This document shows, piece by piece, positions 9,265 to 17,325 of a DNA stretch of 56,713 nucleotides; positions within the stretch are counted from its first letter, which is position 1, and the number at the start of each line of letters is the position of its first letter. Origin of the DNA: Caryophanales bacterium UBA1737 (lineage in GTDB: Bacteria > Bacillota_I > Bacilli_A > ML615J-28 > CAG-313). Position numbers and translations under genes: made by a program. The notes beneath the pieces were generated by a model. It was not told the origin of the DNA and did no database searches. It saw only the letters and a list, made by a program, of their open reading frames with translations. The stretch lies in assembly GCA_002315915.1 (NCBI GenBank), contig DCIB01000016.1:1-56713 (forward strand). Direction: 5' to 3'.

Positions 9265-10446
9265 ATGGATTCTTTAAAGAAATTATTTAAGATAGGTCAT
9301 GGACCATCATCATCTCATACAATGGGTCCATCATTTGCAAGTGAAATATTTAAATCTAAATATCCAAATGCTACTTCTTATTCAGTAACATTGTATGGAA
9401 GTCTTGCATTAACAGGTATTGGACATTTAATTGATAAAGCAATATATGATGTATTAAATAAAGACCTTACTACTATTATCTATAAACCAGATGAATTTAA
9501 AGAATATCATCCTAATGGAATGATGTTTGAAGCTTTTAATAATAATGAATTACTTGGTTCATGGATTGTTTATAGTATTGGTGGTGGAGATTTAAAAGAA
9601 GAAAACGAATTAGAAACTATAAATAGTTATAAAACTTATCCTCACAATACAATGAATGAAGTATTATCTTATTGTAAGGAAAACGATTTAAATTTAGTTG
9701 AGTATGTACTTAATTTTGAAGATGAATCATTCATAGACTTTATGAATAAAGTCTATGAGCAAATGAAATCATCGGCTTACTTAGGTATGCAAACAGATGG
9801 ATTATTACCTGGAAAACTAAATGTTACAAGAAGGTCATCTAGTTTTTATAATGAATATTTAACTAATCCTTCTTTAGATAAGATTATTTATGCAGCAAGC
9901 TTAGGTGTTTCAGAAGTTAATGCATCAGGTGGTATTGTTGTAACTAGTCCTACTTGTGGATCTAGTGGAGTAGTTCCTGGTATACTTATGGGATATGAGT
10001 TATTTAATAAATATTCAAAAGAAAAATTAATTGAAGGATTAATGGTTGCAGGACTTGTTGGTAATATTGTTAAAACAAATGGATCTATATCAGGAGCTGA
10101 AGTTGGTTGTCAAGGAGAAGTTGGAGTAGCATGTGCTATGGCTTCTGCAATGGTTGCATATTTAGAAAATTCATCTAATGAAGTAATAGAATATGCATCA
10201 GAAATTGCATTAGAACACCATTTAGGTATGACTTGTGATCCAATAGATGGGATGGTACAAATACCTTGTATAGAAAGAAATGCTATTGCATCAATGCAAG
10301 CATATAATTCTGCTCATTATGCAATGCTTACTAATGGAATACATCACATTAGTTTTGATAAAGTAATAGATGTTATGATGAAAACAGGAAAAGATTTACA
10401 AGCAGCATATAAAGAAACTTCCTTAGGAGGTCTTGCTGCTAAGTAA
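9265..10446 (+). CDS. sdaA: L-serine dehydratase, iron-sulfur dependent, single chain
   Basis: Deaminates L-serine to pyruvate and ammonia using a [4Fe-4S] cluster. The order is beta-like N-terminal domain (IGHGPSSSHTMGP at residues 10-22), then alpha domain with SPTCGSSGVVPG, GCQGEVGVACAMA and HHLGMTCDPIDGMVQIPC. These contain the probable cluster cysteines. At 393 aa it is shorter than E. coli SdaA (about 454), mostly through a compact beta domain. It starts 18 bp after fmt. A perfect 12-bp inverted repeat lies inside at 9732-9757. Confidence 0.92.
   Translation: MDSLKKLFKIGHGPSSSHTMGPSFASEIFKSKYPNATSYSVTLYGSLALTGIGHLIDKAIYDVLNKDLTTIIYKPDEFKEYHPNGMMFEAFNNNELLGSWIVYSIGGGDLKEENELETINSYKTYPHNTMNEVLSYCKENDLNLVEYVLNFEDESFIDFMNKVYEQMKSSAYLGMQTDGLLPGKLNVTRRSSSFYNEYLTNPSLDKIIYAASLGVSEVNASGGIVVTSPTCGSSGVVPGILMGYELFNKYSKEKLIEGLMVAGLVGNIVKTNGSISGAEVGCQGEVGVACAMASAMVAYLENSSNEVIEYASEIALEHHLGMTCDPIDGMVQIPCIERNAIASMQAYNSAHYAMLTNGIHHISFDKVIDVMMKTGKDLQAAYKETSLGGLAAK
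9732..9757. repeat. Perfect intragenic inverted repeat in sdaA
   Basis: 12-bp arms CATAGACTTTAT / ATAAAGTCTATG with a 2-nt loop, inside coding sequence. Confidence 0.9.
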
Positions 10447-10465
10447 ATATTAAAGGATATTATAT

Positions 10466-11893
10466 ATGGAAAATACATTTAATGATTTAACACTTATTAA
10501 AGTAGGAGCAAAAATTAAAGTAACATGTGATGATTATTCACATGAAGGACTTGGTATTTGTCATATAAATGGTGTAACACAAAGTAGTGAAGTATTAGAA
10601 AACTTCCCAATATTTGTATTTGGTTTATTATTAAATGAATCATGTTATGCAATTATTACTAAACTACAATCACATCTTGCATATGCAGAAATTGATACAT
10701 TATTTTCATCTAGTAGATCTACTAATAGAACAGATGTAATCTGTTCTAATTATGGAGTTTGTGGTGGTTGTAATTTAATGCATATGTCATATGAAGCTCA
10801 ACTTGATTTCAAAACAAATGTAGTTAAAAATGCTTTAGAAAAAATTGGTGGATTTACTTCTATAAATGTACTAAAATGTATTGGTTCTAAAAATCCTTTA
10901 ATGTATCGTAATAAAGTACAAGTACCAGTTCAATCAAAATATAATGGTAAACTTATGTGTGGTTTCTATCAAAGAGAAACACATAAAATATCACCATTAG
11001 AAACTTGCTATATACAAGATGAACTATCGACAAATATCGTTATTTTCACTAAAAATATTTTAAGCGAATTCGGCTTATCAGGATATAATGAAAAGACAGG
11101 AAATGGCTTAATTCGTCATATTATGGTCAAAAAAAGCCATAATAACGAGCAAATAATGGTCGTTATTGTCGCAACAAGCTTAAATGAAATTAAAAATAAC
11201 TCAAAAATCGTAGATAAATTAACTACTCGTTATAAGGGTATAAAATCAATTATTGTTAATATAAATACTAAAAAAGGTAATACTATTTTAGGTGATAAAT
11301 GTTATACAATTTATGGTAATGATTATATAGAAGATACACTACTTAATAAAAAATTCCAAATAGGACCACTATCTTTTTATCAAGTAAATCATGATCAATG
11401 TGAAGTGTTATATTCTAAAGCAATAGAATATGCTAACTTATCTAAAGATGATATTTTAGTTGATGCATATTGCGGAATAGGTACAATTGGACAAATTGCA
11501 TCAGATAAAGTAAAACATGTATATGGAGTTGAAATTGTTGATGAAGCAATTAATTTAGCAAAGAAAAATGCTTCATTAAATAATATTTCTAATGCAACAT
11601 ATGTTTGTGGAGCATCAGAAGATATTATGCCTAAATGGGTAAATGAAGGTATTATTCCAAGTGTTGTAATAGTTGATCCGCCTAGAAAAGGATGCGATGA
11701 ATCATTACTTAAAACAATTGTTGATTTAAAAATTAAAAAAATAGTTTATATATCATGTGATCCATCTACTCTTGCTCGTGACTTAAAATATCTATGCAAT
11801 AATAATTATTGTATTAATAATGTTCAACCTATTGATATGTTCTCATATAATAATCATGTTGAAACTTGTGTAGAGATAAGTTTGAATGACTAA
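10466..11893 (+). CDS. rlmD: 23S rRNA (uracil-5-)-methyltransferase, RlmD/RumA family
   Basis: SAM-dependent methyltransferase that makes 5-methyluridine in 23S rRNA. It has an N-terminal TRAM domain (about residues 10-70). Iron-sulfur cysteines lie in CSNYGVCGGCNLMHM. The SAM motif is VDAYCGIGTIG, and the catalytic motif is DPPRKGCDESLL, with YISCDPSTLARDLKYL. The length is 475 aa. A patch at about 11025-11215 uses ATC, GTC, AGC, GGC and AAC codons that are rare in the rest of the gene. The exact target base (RlmC, RlmD or RlmCD) cannot be decided from sequence alone. Confidence 0.93.
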   Translation: MENTFNDLTLIKVGAKIKVTCDDYSHEGLGICHINGVTQSSEVLENFPIFVFGLLLNESCYAIITKLQSHLAYAEIDTLFSSSRSTNRTDVICSNYGVCGGCNLMHMSYEAQLDFKTNVVKNALEKIGGFTSINVLKCIGSKNPLMYRNKVQVPVQSKYNGKLMCGFYQRETHKISPLETCYIQDELSTNIVIFTKNILSEFGLSGYNEKTGNGLIRHIMVKKSHNNEQIMVVIVATSLNEIKNNSKIVDKLTTRYKGIKSIIVNINTKKGNTILGDKCYTIYGNDYIEDTLLNKKFQIGPLSFYQVNHDQCEVLYSKAIEYANLSKDDILVDAYCGIGTIGQIASDKVKHVYGVEIVDEAINLAKKNASLNNISNATYVCGASEDIMPKWVNEGIIPSVVIVDPPRKGCDESLLKTIVDLKIKKIVYISCDPSTLARDLKYLCNNNYCINNVQPIDMFSYNNHVETCVEISLND

Positions 11894-11915
11894 TTAGTTT
11901 ATAACATTATTTGTA

Positions 11916-12022
11916 TGATATAATATTATAATTTAAACAGATTTAAGCATAATATTAATTGCAATATAAAAAGTAATAATAACTTAAAACACACTCGATA
12001 TATTTTCGAGTGTGTTTATTTT
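11916..12022 (+). ncRNA. Candidate small RNA (promoter to terminator, no ORF)
   Basis: An extended -10 (TGATATAAT, 11916-11924) lies just after rlmD. About 63 bp later a clear hairpin terminator begins (11987-12017). No start codon with a ribosome binding site lies between, so a transcript of roughly 90 nt would be non-coding. No known RNA family is recognised. It may instead be a weak leftover promoter. Confidence 0.3.
11987..12022 (+). terminator. Rho-independent terminator
   Basis: Perfect 12-bp stem AAACACACTCGA / TCGAGTGTGTTT with a 7-nt loop, followed by ATTTTTG. It separates the housekeeping operon from the first DUF4143 gene. Confidence 0.88.
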
Positions 12023-12065
12023 TGAGTTATTAATTATAAATATTAAATAAAATTAATGGTATAAA

Positions 12066-12126
12066 TGGAAAAGCGTGTAAAAATGATAGCAAAAATGTTG
12101 GAAAAGCGTATTTGCTAGTGTATAAT
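12066..12126 (+). promoter_or_regulatory. 33-bp-spaced direct repeats overlapping the promoter of DUF4143 ATPase 1
   Basis: TGGAAAAGCGT occurs at 12066-12076 and again at 12099-12109, exactly 33 bp apart. The second copy contains a TTGGAA -35 (12098-12103), followed after 17 bp by TATAAT (12121-12126). The repeat therefore sits on the promoter and could be an operator. The same 33-bp period precedes the other ATPase genes, with different sequence. Confidence 0.7.
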
Positions 12127-12149
12127 CTAAATATAAGGAAGGTATTTTA

Positions 12150-13466
12150 ATGTTTTATAGAAAAATTTCAAGAAAAATAAATGAATACTTCGAATTAAAA
12201 GACGCTAAAATTTTATGTGTTGATGGTGCAAGACAAGTTGGTAAAAGTTTTATAATTAGAGAATGTGCATCTAAACACTATAATAATTATATTGAATTAA
12301 ATATGGCTGACGATAAAAATGGCGATAAGCTTTTTGAAAACGTTGGTACTATAGATTCTTTTTATTTACAAGTTAGTGTAATTGCGGGTGATAAATTAGG
12401 TTCATTTGACGATACTATTATCTTTATTGATGAAATTCAAGAATATCCTAGATTATTAACTCTTTTAAAGGCACTTAAAAAAGATAATAGGTATAAATTT
12501 ATTTGTAGTGGATCACAACTTGGAATAGCTTTATCAAATACAGAGTTGATTCCAATGGGTTCATTTGAACAAATTAAAATGTATCCTATGGATTTTGAAG
12601 AATTTCTACTTGCAAATGGTGTTGGCGTAAATGTAATTGAACATATCAAATATTCTTTTAAAAACAAACAATCATTAGAAGATAGTCTTCATAATAAAAT
12701 TATGGATTTATTCAAAACATATTTATATGTTGGCGGCATGCCAGAATCCGTAAATGAATATATAAATTCAAAAAATATATTTAAAATTAGAAAAATTCAA
12801 TCTGATATTACTAATTATTATGGCGAAGATGCATCGAAATATGATAAAGAAAATAAATTGAAGATTAAATTAATTTATGATCTTGTCCCATCTAATATTG
12901 AAAATAAGGTTAAAAGATTACAATTTAAAATGGTTGAAGATATTAATGATGCTCGATATCAAAGATATATTGATGAATTTAATTATTTGATATCTTCAGG
13001 TATTGTACTAGATACCAGAGCCGTTTCTGAACCGAAGTTTCCATTAATGCAGTCTTCTTGTAAAAATTTACTTAAATTATATATGAATGATGTAGGATTA
13101 TTAACAAATATTTTATACAAGAATAATATTAATGCAATCTTAAATAATCAGTCAGGAGTAAATTTGGGGGCTGTATATGAAACTGTTATTGCTCAAGAGT
13201 TAAAATGCCATGGTTATTCATTATATTATTATGATAGAAAAAAAATAGGTGAAGTTGATTACATAATAGATGATTATGATAATTTGTCTATATTACCAAT
13301 TGAAATAAAATCAGGAAAAGACGAGAGAAATTTTAAAGCTTTACCTAAAATTGTAGCTGATATTAATTATAATATTAAGTATGGTTACGTTTTAAGCAAT
13401 AAAAAAGATGTTATAGTTGACGGCAAAATTGTTTATATGCCAATTTATTATATTATGTGTTTTTAA
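12150..13466 (+). CDS. AAA ATPase with DUF4143 (PD-(D/E)XK-like) C-terminus, copy 1
   Basis: ATP-binding protein of the AAA_14/DUF4143 family; its biological role is unknown. Walker A GARQVGKS is near residue 29, Walker B IIFIDEIQEYPR near 92, and a sensor-like FICSGSQLG near 118. The MYPMDFEEFL motif and the conserved YLYVGGMPESV follow. The C-terminal domain ends with EVDYII ... LPIEIKSGK, which matches the D-(E)xK core of PD-(D/E)XK nucleases. At 438 aa it is full length. It is monocistronic: a terminator lies before it and its own promoter bears 33-bp repeats. Its more GGC/GAC-rich codon use and lack of intragenic hairpins suggest acquisition. I infer a selfish or defence-like gene, without proof. 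Confidence 0.9.
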   Translation: MFYRKISRKINEYFELKDAKILCVDGARQVGKSFIIRECASKHYNNYIELNMADDKNGDKLFENVGTIDSFYLQVSVIAGDKLGSFDDTIIFIDEIQEYPRLLTLLKALKKDNRYKFICSGSQLGIALSNTELIPMGSFEQIKMYPMDFEEFLLANGVGVNVIEHIKYSFKNKQSLEDSLHNKIMDLFKTYLYVGGMPESVNEYINSKNIFKIRKIQSDITNYYGEDASKYDKENKLKIKLIYDLVPSNIENKVKRLQFKMVEDINDARYQRYIDEFNYLISSGIVLDTRAVSEPKFPLMQSSCKNLLKLYMNDVGLLTNILYKNNINAILNNQSGVNLGAVYETVIAQELKCHGYSLYYYDRKKIGEVDYIIDDYDNLSILPIEIKSGKDERNFKALPKIVADINYNIKYGYVLSNKKDVIVDGKIVYMPIYYIMCF

Positions 13467-13547
13467 ATTTAAAATATAGATAATAAAAACAACTTTTTAT
13501 TAAATAGTTAAATAATAAATTATTATTATAAAGAAAGGATAAAAATT

Positions 13548-13868
13548 ATGAATTGTATAGGACATTGTGGATTAGATTGTGCTAAATGTGATACTTATAA
13601 TGCAACAATTAAAAATGATGACAATATAAGAAAAGAAGTTGCTGCATTATGGAGTAAAATGAATAATTGTGAAATTCCATATCAATCAATTAATTGTTTA
13701 GGGTGTAAACAAGATGGTATTAAATGTATATTTTGTGACTCAATGTGTGAGGTAAGAAAATGTGCATTATCTAAAGGAATTGATTTATGTAATAAATGTA
13801 TTGAATTTAATACATGTAATAAAATTAAACCATTCTTAAATTCAAATATAAATATTTTTAATAAATAA
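13548..13868 (+). CDS. DUF3795 cysteine-rich protein
   Basis: Small protein (106 aa) with the DUF3795 pattern: CGLDCAKCDTY at the N-terminus, then CLGCKQDGIKCIFCDSMCEVRKCA and CNKCIEF. The many Cys probably bind zinc or an iron-sulfur cluster. The function is unknown. The start follows AAAGGAT. It probably shares a transcript with the hydrolase gene 12 bp downstream. Confidence 0.85.
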   Translation: MNCIGHCGLDCAKCDTYNATIKNDDNIRKEVAALWSKMNNCEIPYQSINCLGCKQDGIKCIFCDSMCEVRKCALSKGIDLCNKCIEFNTCNKIKPFLNSNINIFNK

Positions 13869-13880
13869 GGATATAAAAGA

Positions 13881-14648
13881 ATGAAAAATAAAAATAGAAA
13901 ATCAAAAAGATTATTAATTTCACTTATAGTTATATTATCAATAGTATTAGCTTCAGTAATTGGCTGGTTTTGTTATGTAGGAAACTATTATAGAGCAGAT
14001 GATGAAGCAAAAAGTTATTTAACTTCAACACAAGATGTTACAGTTACAAAAACTTCTGATTTAATTGAAGGAAGAGAACTTACAATATTTGAACCAACTT
14101 CATCTTATACAAAAGCATTTGTGTTTTATCCTGGTGGTTTAGTTGAATATTCAGCATATTCTCCCCTTTTATTTAAATTAGCTGAACAAGGAATTCTATG
14201 TATTAATATAAAAGTAAAAGATAATCTTGCGATATTAGATATTAATGCAGCAGAAGGTATAAAGGATTTATATCCAAATATTATATCATGGTATATTGGA
14301 GGTCATTCCTTAGGTGGAGTATGTGCTAGTCAATATGTTGATTCATCAAATGATGTATATAATGGTATCATTTTACTAGCAGCATATTCTGCTGTTGATT
14401 TAAAAGATAATAATGTAGATATACTTTCTTTATATGGTACTTGTGATGGTGTTATGAATAAAGAAAAATATGATGAATCAATGGAAAACTATGATTTATC
14501 TAAATTTACTGAATTTGTAATTACTGGTGGATGCCACGCATATTTTGGTAGTTATGGTGCTCAAGATAAAGATGGCACACCTACTATTACTAAAGATGAT
14601 CAATTATCGCAAACTGTTACACAAATAGTATCTTTTGTTAATAAATAA
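13881..14648 (+). CDS. Membrane-anchored alpha/beta hydrolase
   Basis: 255-aa serine hydrolase with an N-terminal signal anchor (basic MKNKNRKSKR, then about 20 hydrophobic residues). The catalytic domain is therefore outside the cell. The nucleophile elbow is GGHSLGG (about residue 140). The probable acid is the Asp of LYGTCDG and the probable His is in GGCHAYFG. FYPGGLVEY supplies the oxyanion region. The substrate is unknown; carboxylesterase-like proteins of this layout are common in gut Bacillota. Confidence 0.82.
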   Translation: MKNKNRKSKRLLISLIVILSIVLASVIGWFCYVGNYYRADDEAKSYLTSTQDVTVTKTSDLIEGRELTIFEPTSSYTKAFVFYPGGLVEYSAYSPLLFKLAEQGILCINIKVKDNLAILDINAAEGIKDLYPNIISWYIGGHSLGGVCASQYVDSSNDVYNGIILLAAYSAVDLKDNNVDILSLYGTCDGVMNKEKYDESMENYDLSKFTEFVITGGCHAYFGSYGAQDKDGTPTITKDDQLSQTVTQIVSFVNK

Positions 14649-14653
14649 ATCTA

Positions 14654-14695
14654 TTCAAGCAAGTTTAAAAACTTGCTTGAATTTTATTATTTTTT
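14654..14695 (+). terminator. Rho-independent terminator after the hydrolase gene
   Basis: 13-bp stem TTCAAGCAAGTTT / AAACTTGCTTGAA followed by a T-rich tail. Confidence 0.9.
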
Positions 14696-14787
14696 AAAAG
14701 TCGCTCCGAATTTAGTACAAAATGTATAAAAAGTCGCTCCGAATTTAGTACAAAATGCTTGAAAAGTCGCTCCGAATTTAGTACAAT
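14694..14787 (+). promoter_or_regulatory. Three 33-bp tandem repeats forming the promoter of DUF4143 ATPase 2
   Basis: The unit AAAGTCGCTCCGAATTTAGT recurs with its TCGCTCC at 14701, 14734 and 14767, exactly 33 bp apart. About 26 of the 33 positions are kept. In the last copy TTGAAA (14759-14764) and TACAAT (14782-14787) form a -35/-10 pair with a 17-bp spacer. The first two copies lack a good -35. Not a CRISPR: there are no variable spacers and no cas genes. Confidence 0.8.
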
Positions 14788-14831
14788 ATTGATAATAAAA
14801 GTAATAATATCTTTATAGAAAGGAATATAAA

Positions 14832-16187
14832 ATGTATTTTAATAGAAAGATTGATTCATTTTTAATTGAATGGAAAAATAAAAATGATAGATTTCCATTA
14901 TTAGTTTATGGAATTAGACAATGTGGTAAAACAGAAAGTATAAGACATTTTGCTGAATCATATTTTGAAAATTTTATTGAAATTAATTTTTGGACAAATC
15001 CAGAGTTTATTAGTGATTTTAATAATTCTTTAGATGTAAATAATTTAATTTCGAATATATCATTACATTTTCCTAATATTGATATTAATCCATCAAATAC
15101 TTTAATATTTCTGGATGAAATACAAGACTGCCCAAGAGCTCATCTTGCATTTAAAAATTTTGTAAATGATGGTAGATATTTTGTTATAGGAAGTGGATCA
15201 TATTTAGGAATAACCGGCTATAACATTGGTGACGTAACACCAATACCTACTGGATACGAAGAAATTTACCACATGAATACTATGGATTTTGAAGAATTTA
15301 TGTGGGCTAATGGTATAAACGAAGACCAGATAAATATTCTTGAATCTTATTTTATAGAGAAAAAAATTATTCCTAATAATTTAAATGATTTTTATAATTC
15401 ATTATTTACAAAGTATATTTGTATTGGTGGCTTTCCAAAAGCTGTAAGTTCATATTTGTTAAGTAATAACATGTTAGATGGTATAAAAGTTGTCCAAAAT
15501 AACATATTAAATATGAAAAGTGATTTTGGAAGACGTGTTGATAAAAACAAACAACCACTATTTAAGCCACATGAAGTTGCACGTATTCAAAATGTTTTTG
15601 ATTTAATTCCAACATTTTTATCTAAAGAAAACAAACGTTTCATAACTTCAAAAATTACAAGTGGTAGATCTAATGAAAAAACAGATGCTATAGAATATTT
15701 AAATCAAGCACATATAGTTTATAAAGTATTTAATTTAGAAAATGTTTCATTACCTTTATTAGGTAATAAAATTCAATCTCAATTTAAACTATTTCCTACC
15801 GATATTGGTATTGTTAGTTCAATGTATGGTATAGATACAATTATTGCTATAAACAAAGGAAACTTAGGACAAGCAAAAGGTGCTATATATGAAGCAGTAG
15901 TATTTGATAATTTGTATAAAGCTGGAATTGATACATTCTATTTTGCAAAAGAATCGGGATTAGAAATTGATTTTGTTATTTGTTATAATGGATATTCTTA
16001 TTTAATAGAAGCAAAAGCAAAATCTGGTAATACTAAATCATCTAAGACTGTTTTAAATAATCCAAATCACTATGGTGAATGTAAATTATTAAAAATTGGT
16101 AATTATAATATTAGTGAGAATGGTTCAATAATAACAATCCCACATTATTTAACATATGTCTTAGGTAAATATAAAGAACAAGTTTAA
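14832..16187 (+). CDS. AAA ATPase with DUF4143 C-terminus, copy 2
   Basis: Second paralogue, 451 aa. Walker A GIRQCGKT is near residue 27, Walker B LIFLDEIQDCPR near 94, and the sensor-like FVIGSGSYLG follows. The family motif MNTMDFEEFMWANG and the GGFPKAV segment are present. The C-terminal nuclease-like core is LEIDFVI ... YLIEAKAKSG. It differs clearly in sequence from copies 1 and 3, so this is not a recent tandem duplication. It is preceded by the clearest set of 33-bp repeats. The next operon's promoter starts only 6 bp after its stop. Confidence 0.9.
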   Translation: MYFNRKIDSFLIEWKNKNDRFPLLVYGIRQCGKTESIRHFAESYFENFIEINFWTNPEFISDFNNSLDVNNLISNISLHFPNIDINPSNTLIFLDEIQDCPRAHLAFKNFVNDGRYFVIGSGSYLGITGYNIGDVTPIPTGYEEIYHMNTMDFEEFMWANGINEDQINILESYFIEKKIIPNNLNDFYNSLFTKYICIGGFPKAVSSYLLSNNMLDGIKVVQNNILNMKSDFGRRVDKNKQPLFKPHEVARIQNVFDLIPTFLSKENKRFITSKITSGRSNEKTDAIEYLNQAHIVYKVFNLENVSLPLLGNKIQSQFKLFPTDIGIVSSMYGIDTIIAINKGNLGQAKGAIYEAVVFDNLYKAGIDTFYFAKESGLEIDFVICYNGYSYLIEAKAKSGNTKSSKTVLNNPNHYGECKLLKIGNYNISENGSIITIPHYLTYVLGKYKEQV

Positions 16188-16192
16188 TTTTT

Positions 16193-16201
16193 TGGTATAA
16201 T
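16193..16201 (+). promoter_or_regulatory. Extended -10 promoter of the M42/amide operon
   Basis: TGGTATAAT (TATAAT at 16196-16201) lies immediately after the ATPase 2 stop, 29 bp before the peptidase start. Confidence 0.6.
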
Positions 16202-16229
16202 AATAAATATTAGAAAGAAGATTATTGAT

Positions 16230-17306
16230 ATGGAAATGAATGAAAAGAAATTAAAATTTATTTGTGATGTGTCTAATGCTTTTGGTCCATCTGGATTTGA
16301 AGATGATGTATTAAAAGTAGTAAGAGATTATGTAGGTGATAAATACATAATTGAAGAAGACTGCTTAAGAAATCTTTATTTATATAGAAAGAAAAATACA
16401 GGTAATAAACCACTTGTTATGCTTGATGCTCATAGTGATGAAGTTGGTTTTATGGTACATTCTATTAGACCTAATGGAACACTAAGAGTAGTAAATCTTG
16501 GTAGATGGACAAATTCTACACTTCCTGCATCAAAAGTAAAAGTAAGAAATGCATTGGGTAAATGGATTAGTGGAGTATTCGTAAATGTTCCAGCTCATTT
16601 TAGAAATGGATTAGAATCATCTGATTTAAAAATCAGTGATTTATCTATAGATATTGGAGCAACTTCATATGATGATGCAGTAAATAATTTTCATATAAGA
16701 ATGGGCGAACCTGTTGCACCTGCAACAGTTGCAGATATTGATTATGAACATAATCTAATATTTGGTAAAGCATTTGATTGTAGAATAGGTGTTGCTTCAT
16801 TAATAGAAACACTAGATAGATTAAATGATTTAGATTTAGATGTTGATGTAGTAGGTGTATTATCTAGTCAAGAAGAAGTAGGAGAACGTGGTTGTAAAGT
16901 ATCTGTTAATCATGTTAAACCTAGTGTTGCTTTATGTTATGAAGGATGCCCTGCTGATGATACATTTACAGATAGTTATGCAATTCAAACTGCACTTAAA
17001 AAAGGTCCTATGTTTAGACATATGGATACATCAGTTATTTGTTCACCAAGATTACAAAGATTTGTATTAGATTTAGCACATAAAAATAATATGCCTGTAC
17101 AAGAATCTGTAAGAGAAGGTGGAGGAAATGATGCAGCTATTACACTTACATCATGTGATGGTATTCCATCAGTAACCGCAGGTGTACCTGTTAGATATAT
17201 TCATGCAATGAACTGTATATGTTCTTATGATGATTTTGAATATACAGCATCATTAATGACTGAAATTGTTAAATCTTTAAATGAAGATATAATTAAATCA
17301 TTTTAA
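16230..17306 (+). CDS. M42 family metallopeptidase (glutamyl/deblocking aminopeptidase type)
   Basis: Cytosolic dizinc aminopeptidase of the M42 (PepA/FrvX-like) family, 358 aa. Metal ligands are visible in MLDAHSDEVGFMV, GKAFDCRIG and SSQEEVGERGC. The last His is in SVTAGVPVRYIHA. It probably trims N-terminal residues from small peptides. It is first of four genes (16230-20697), with gaps of 19, -1 and 4 bp to the next three, so it is expressed with the amide hydrolase, the symporter and the creatininase-like enzyme. Confidence 0.92.
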   Translation: MEMNEKKLKFICDVSNAFGPSGFEDDVLKVVRDYVGDKYIIEEDCLRNLYLYRKKNTGNKPLVMLDAHSDEVGFMVHSIRPNGTLRVVNLGRWTNSTLPASKVKVRNALGKWISGVFVNVPAHFRNGLESSDLKISDLSIDIGATSYDDAVNNFHIRMGEPVAPATVADIDYEHNLIFGKAFDCRIGVASLIETLDRLNDLDLDVDVVGVLSSQEEVGERGCKVSVNHVKPSVALCYEGCPADDTFTDSYAIQTALKKGPMFRHMDTSVICSPRLQRFVLDLAHKNNMPVQESVREGGGNDAAITLTSCDGIPSVTAGVPVRYIHAMNCICSYDDFEYTASLMTEIVKSLNEDIIKSF

Positions 17307-17325
17307 GAAAGGAATATATAAATAA

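Noticed and set aside
12066..12109. Plasmid-type replication iterons
   Set aside because: No Rep protein or AT-rich origin box is nearby; the repeats overlap promoters of ATPase genes instead.
14694..14787. CRISPR array
   Set aside because: Three repeats with a 33-bp period, but nearly the whole unit repeats, so there are no spacers; no cas genes are near. They overlap a promoter.
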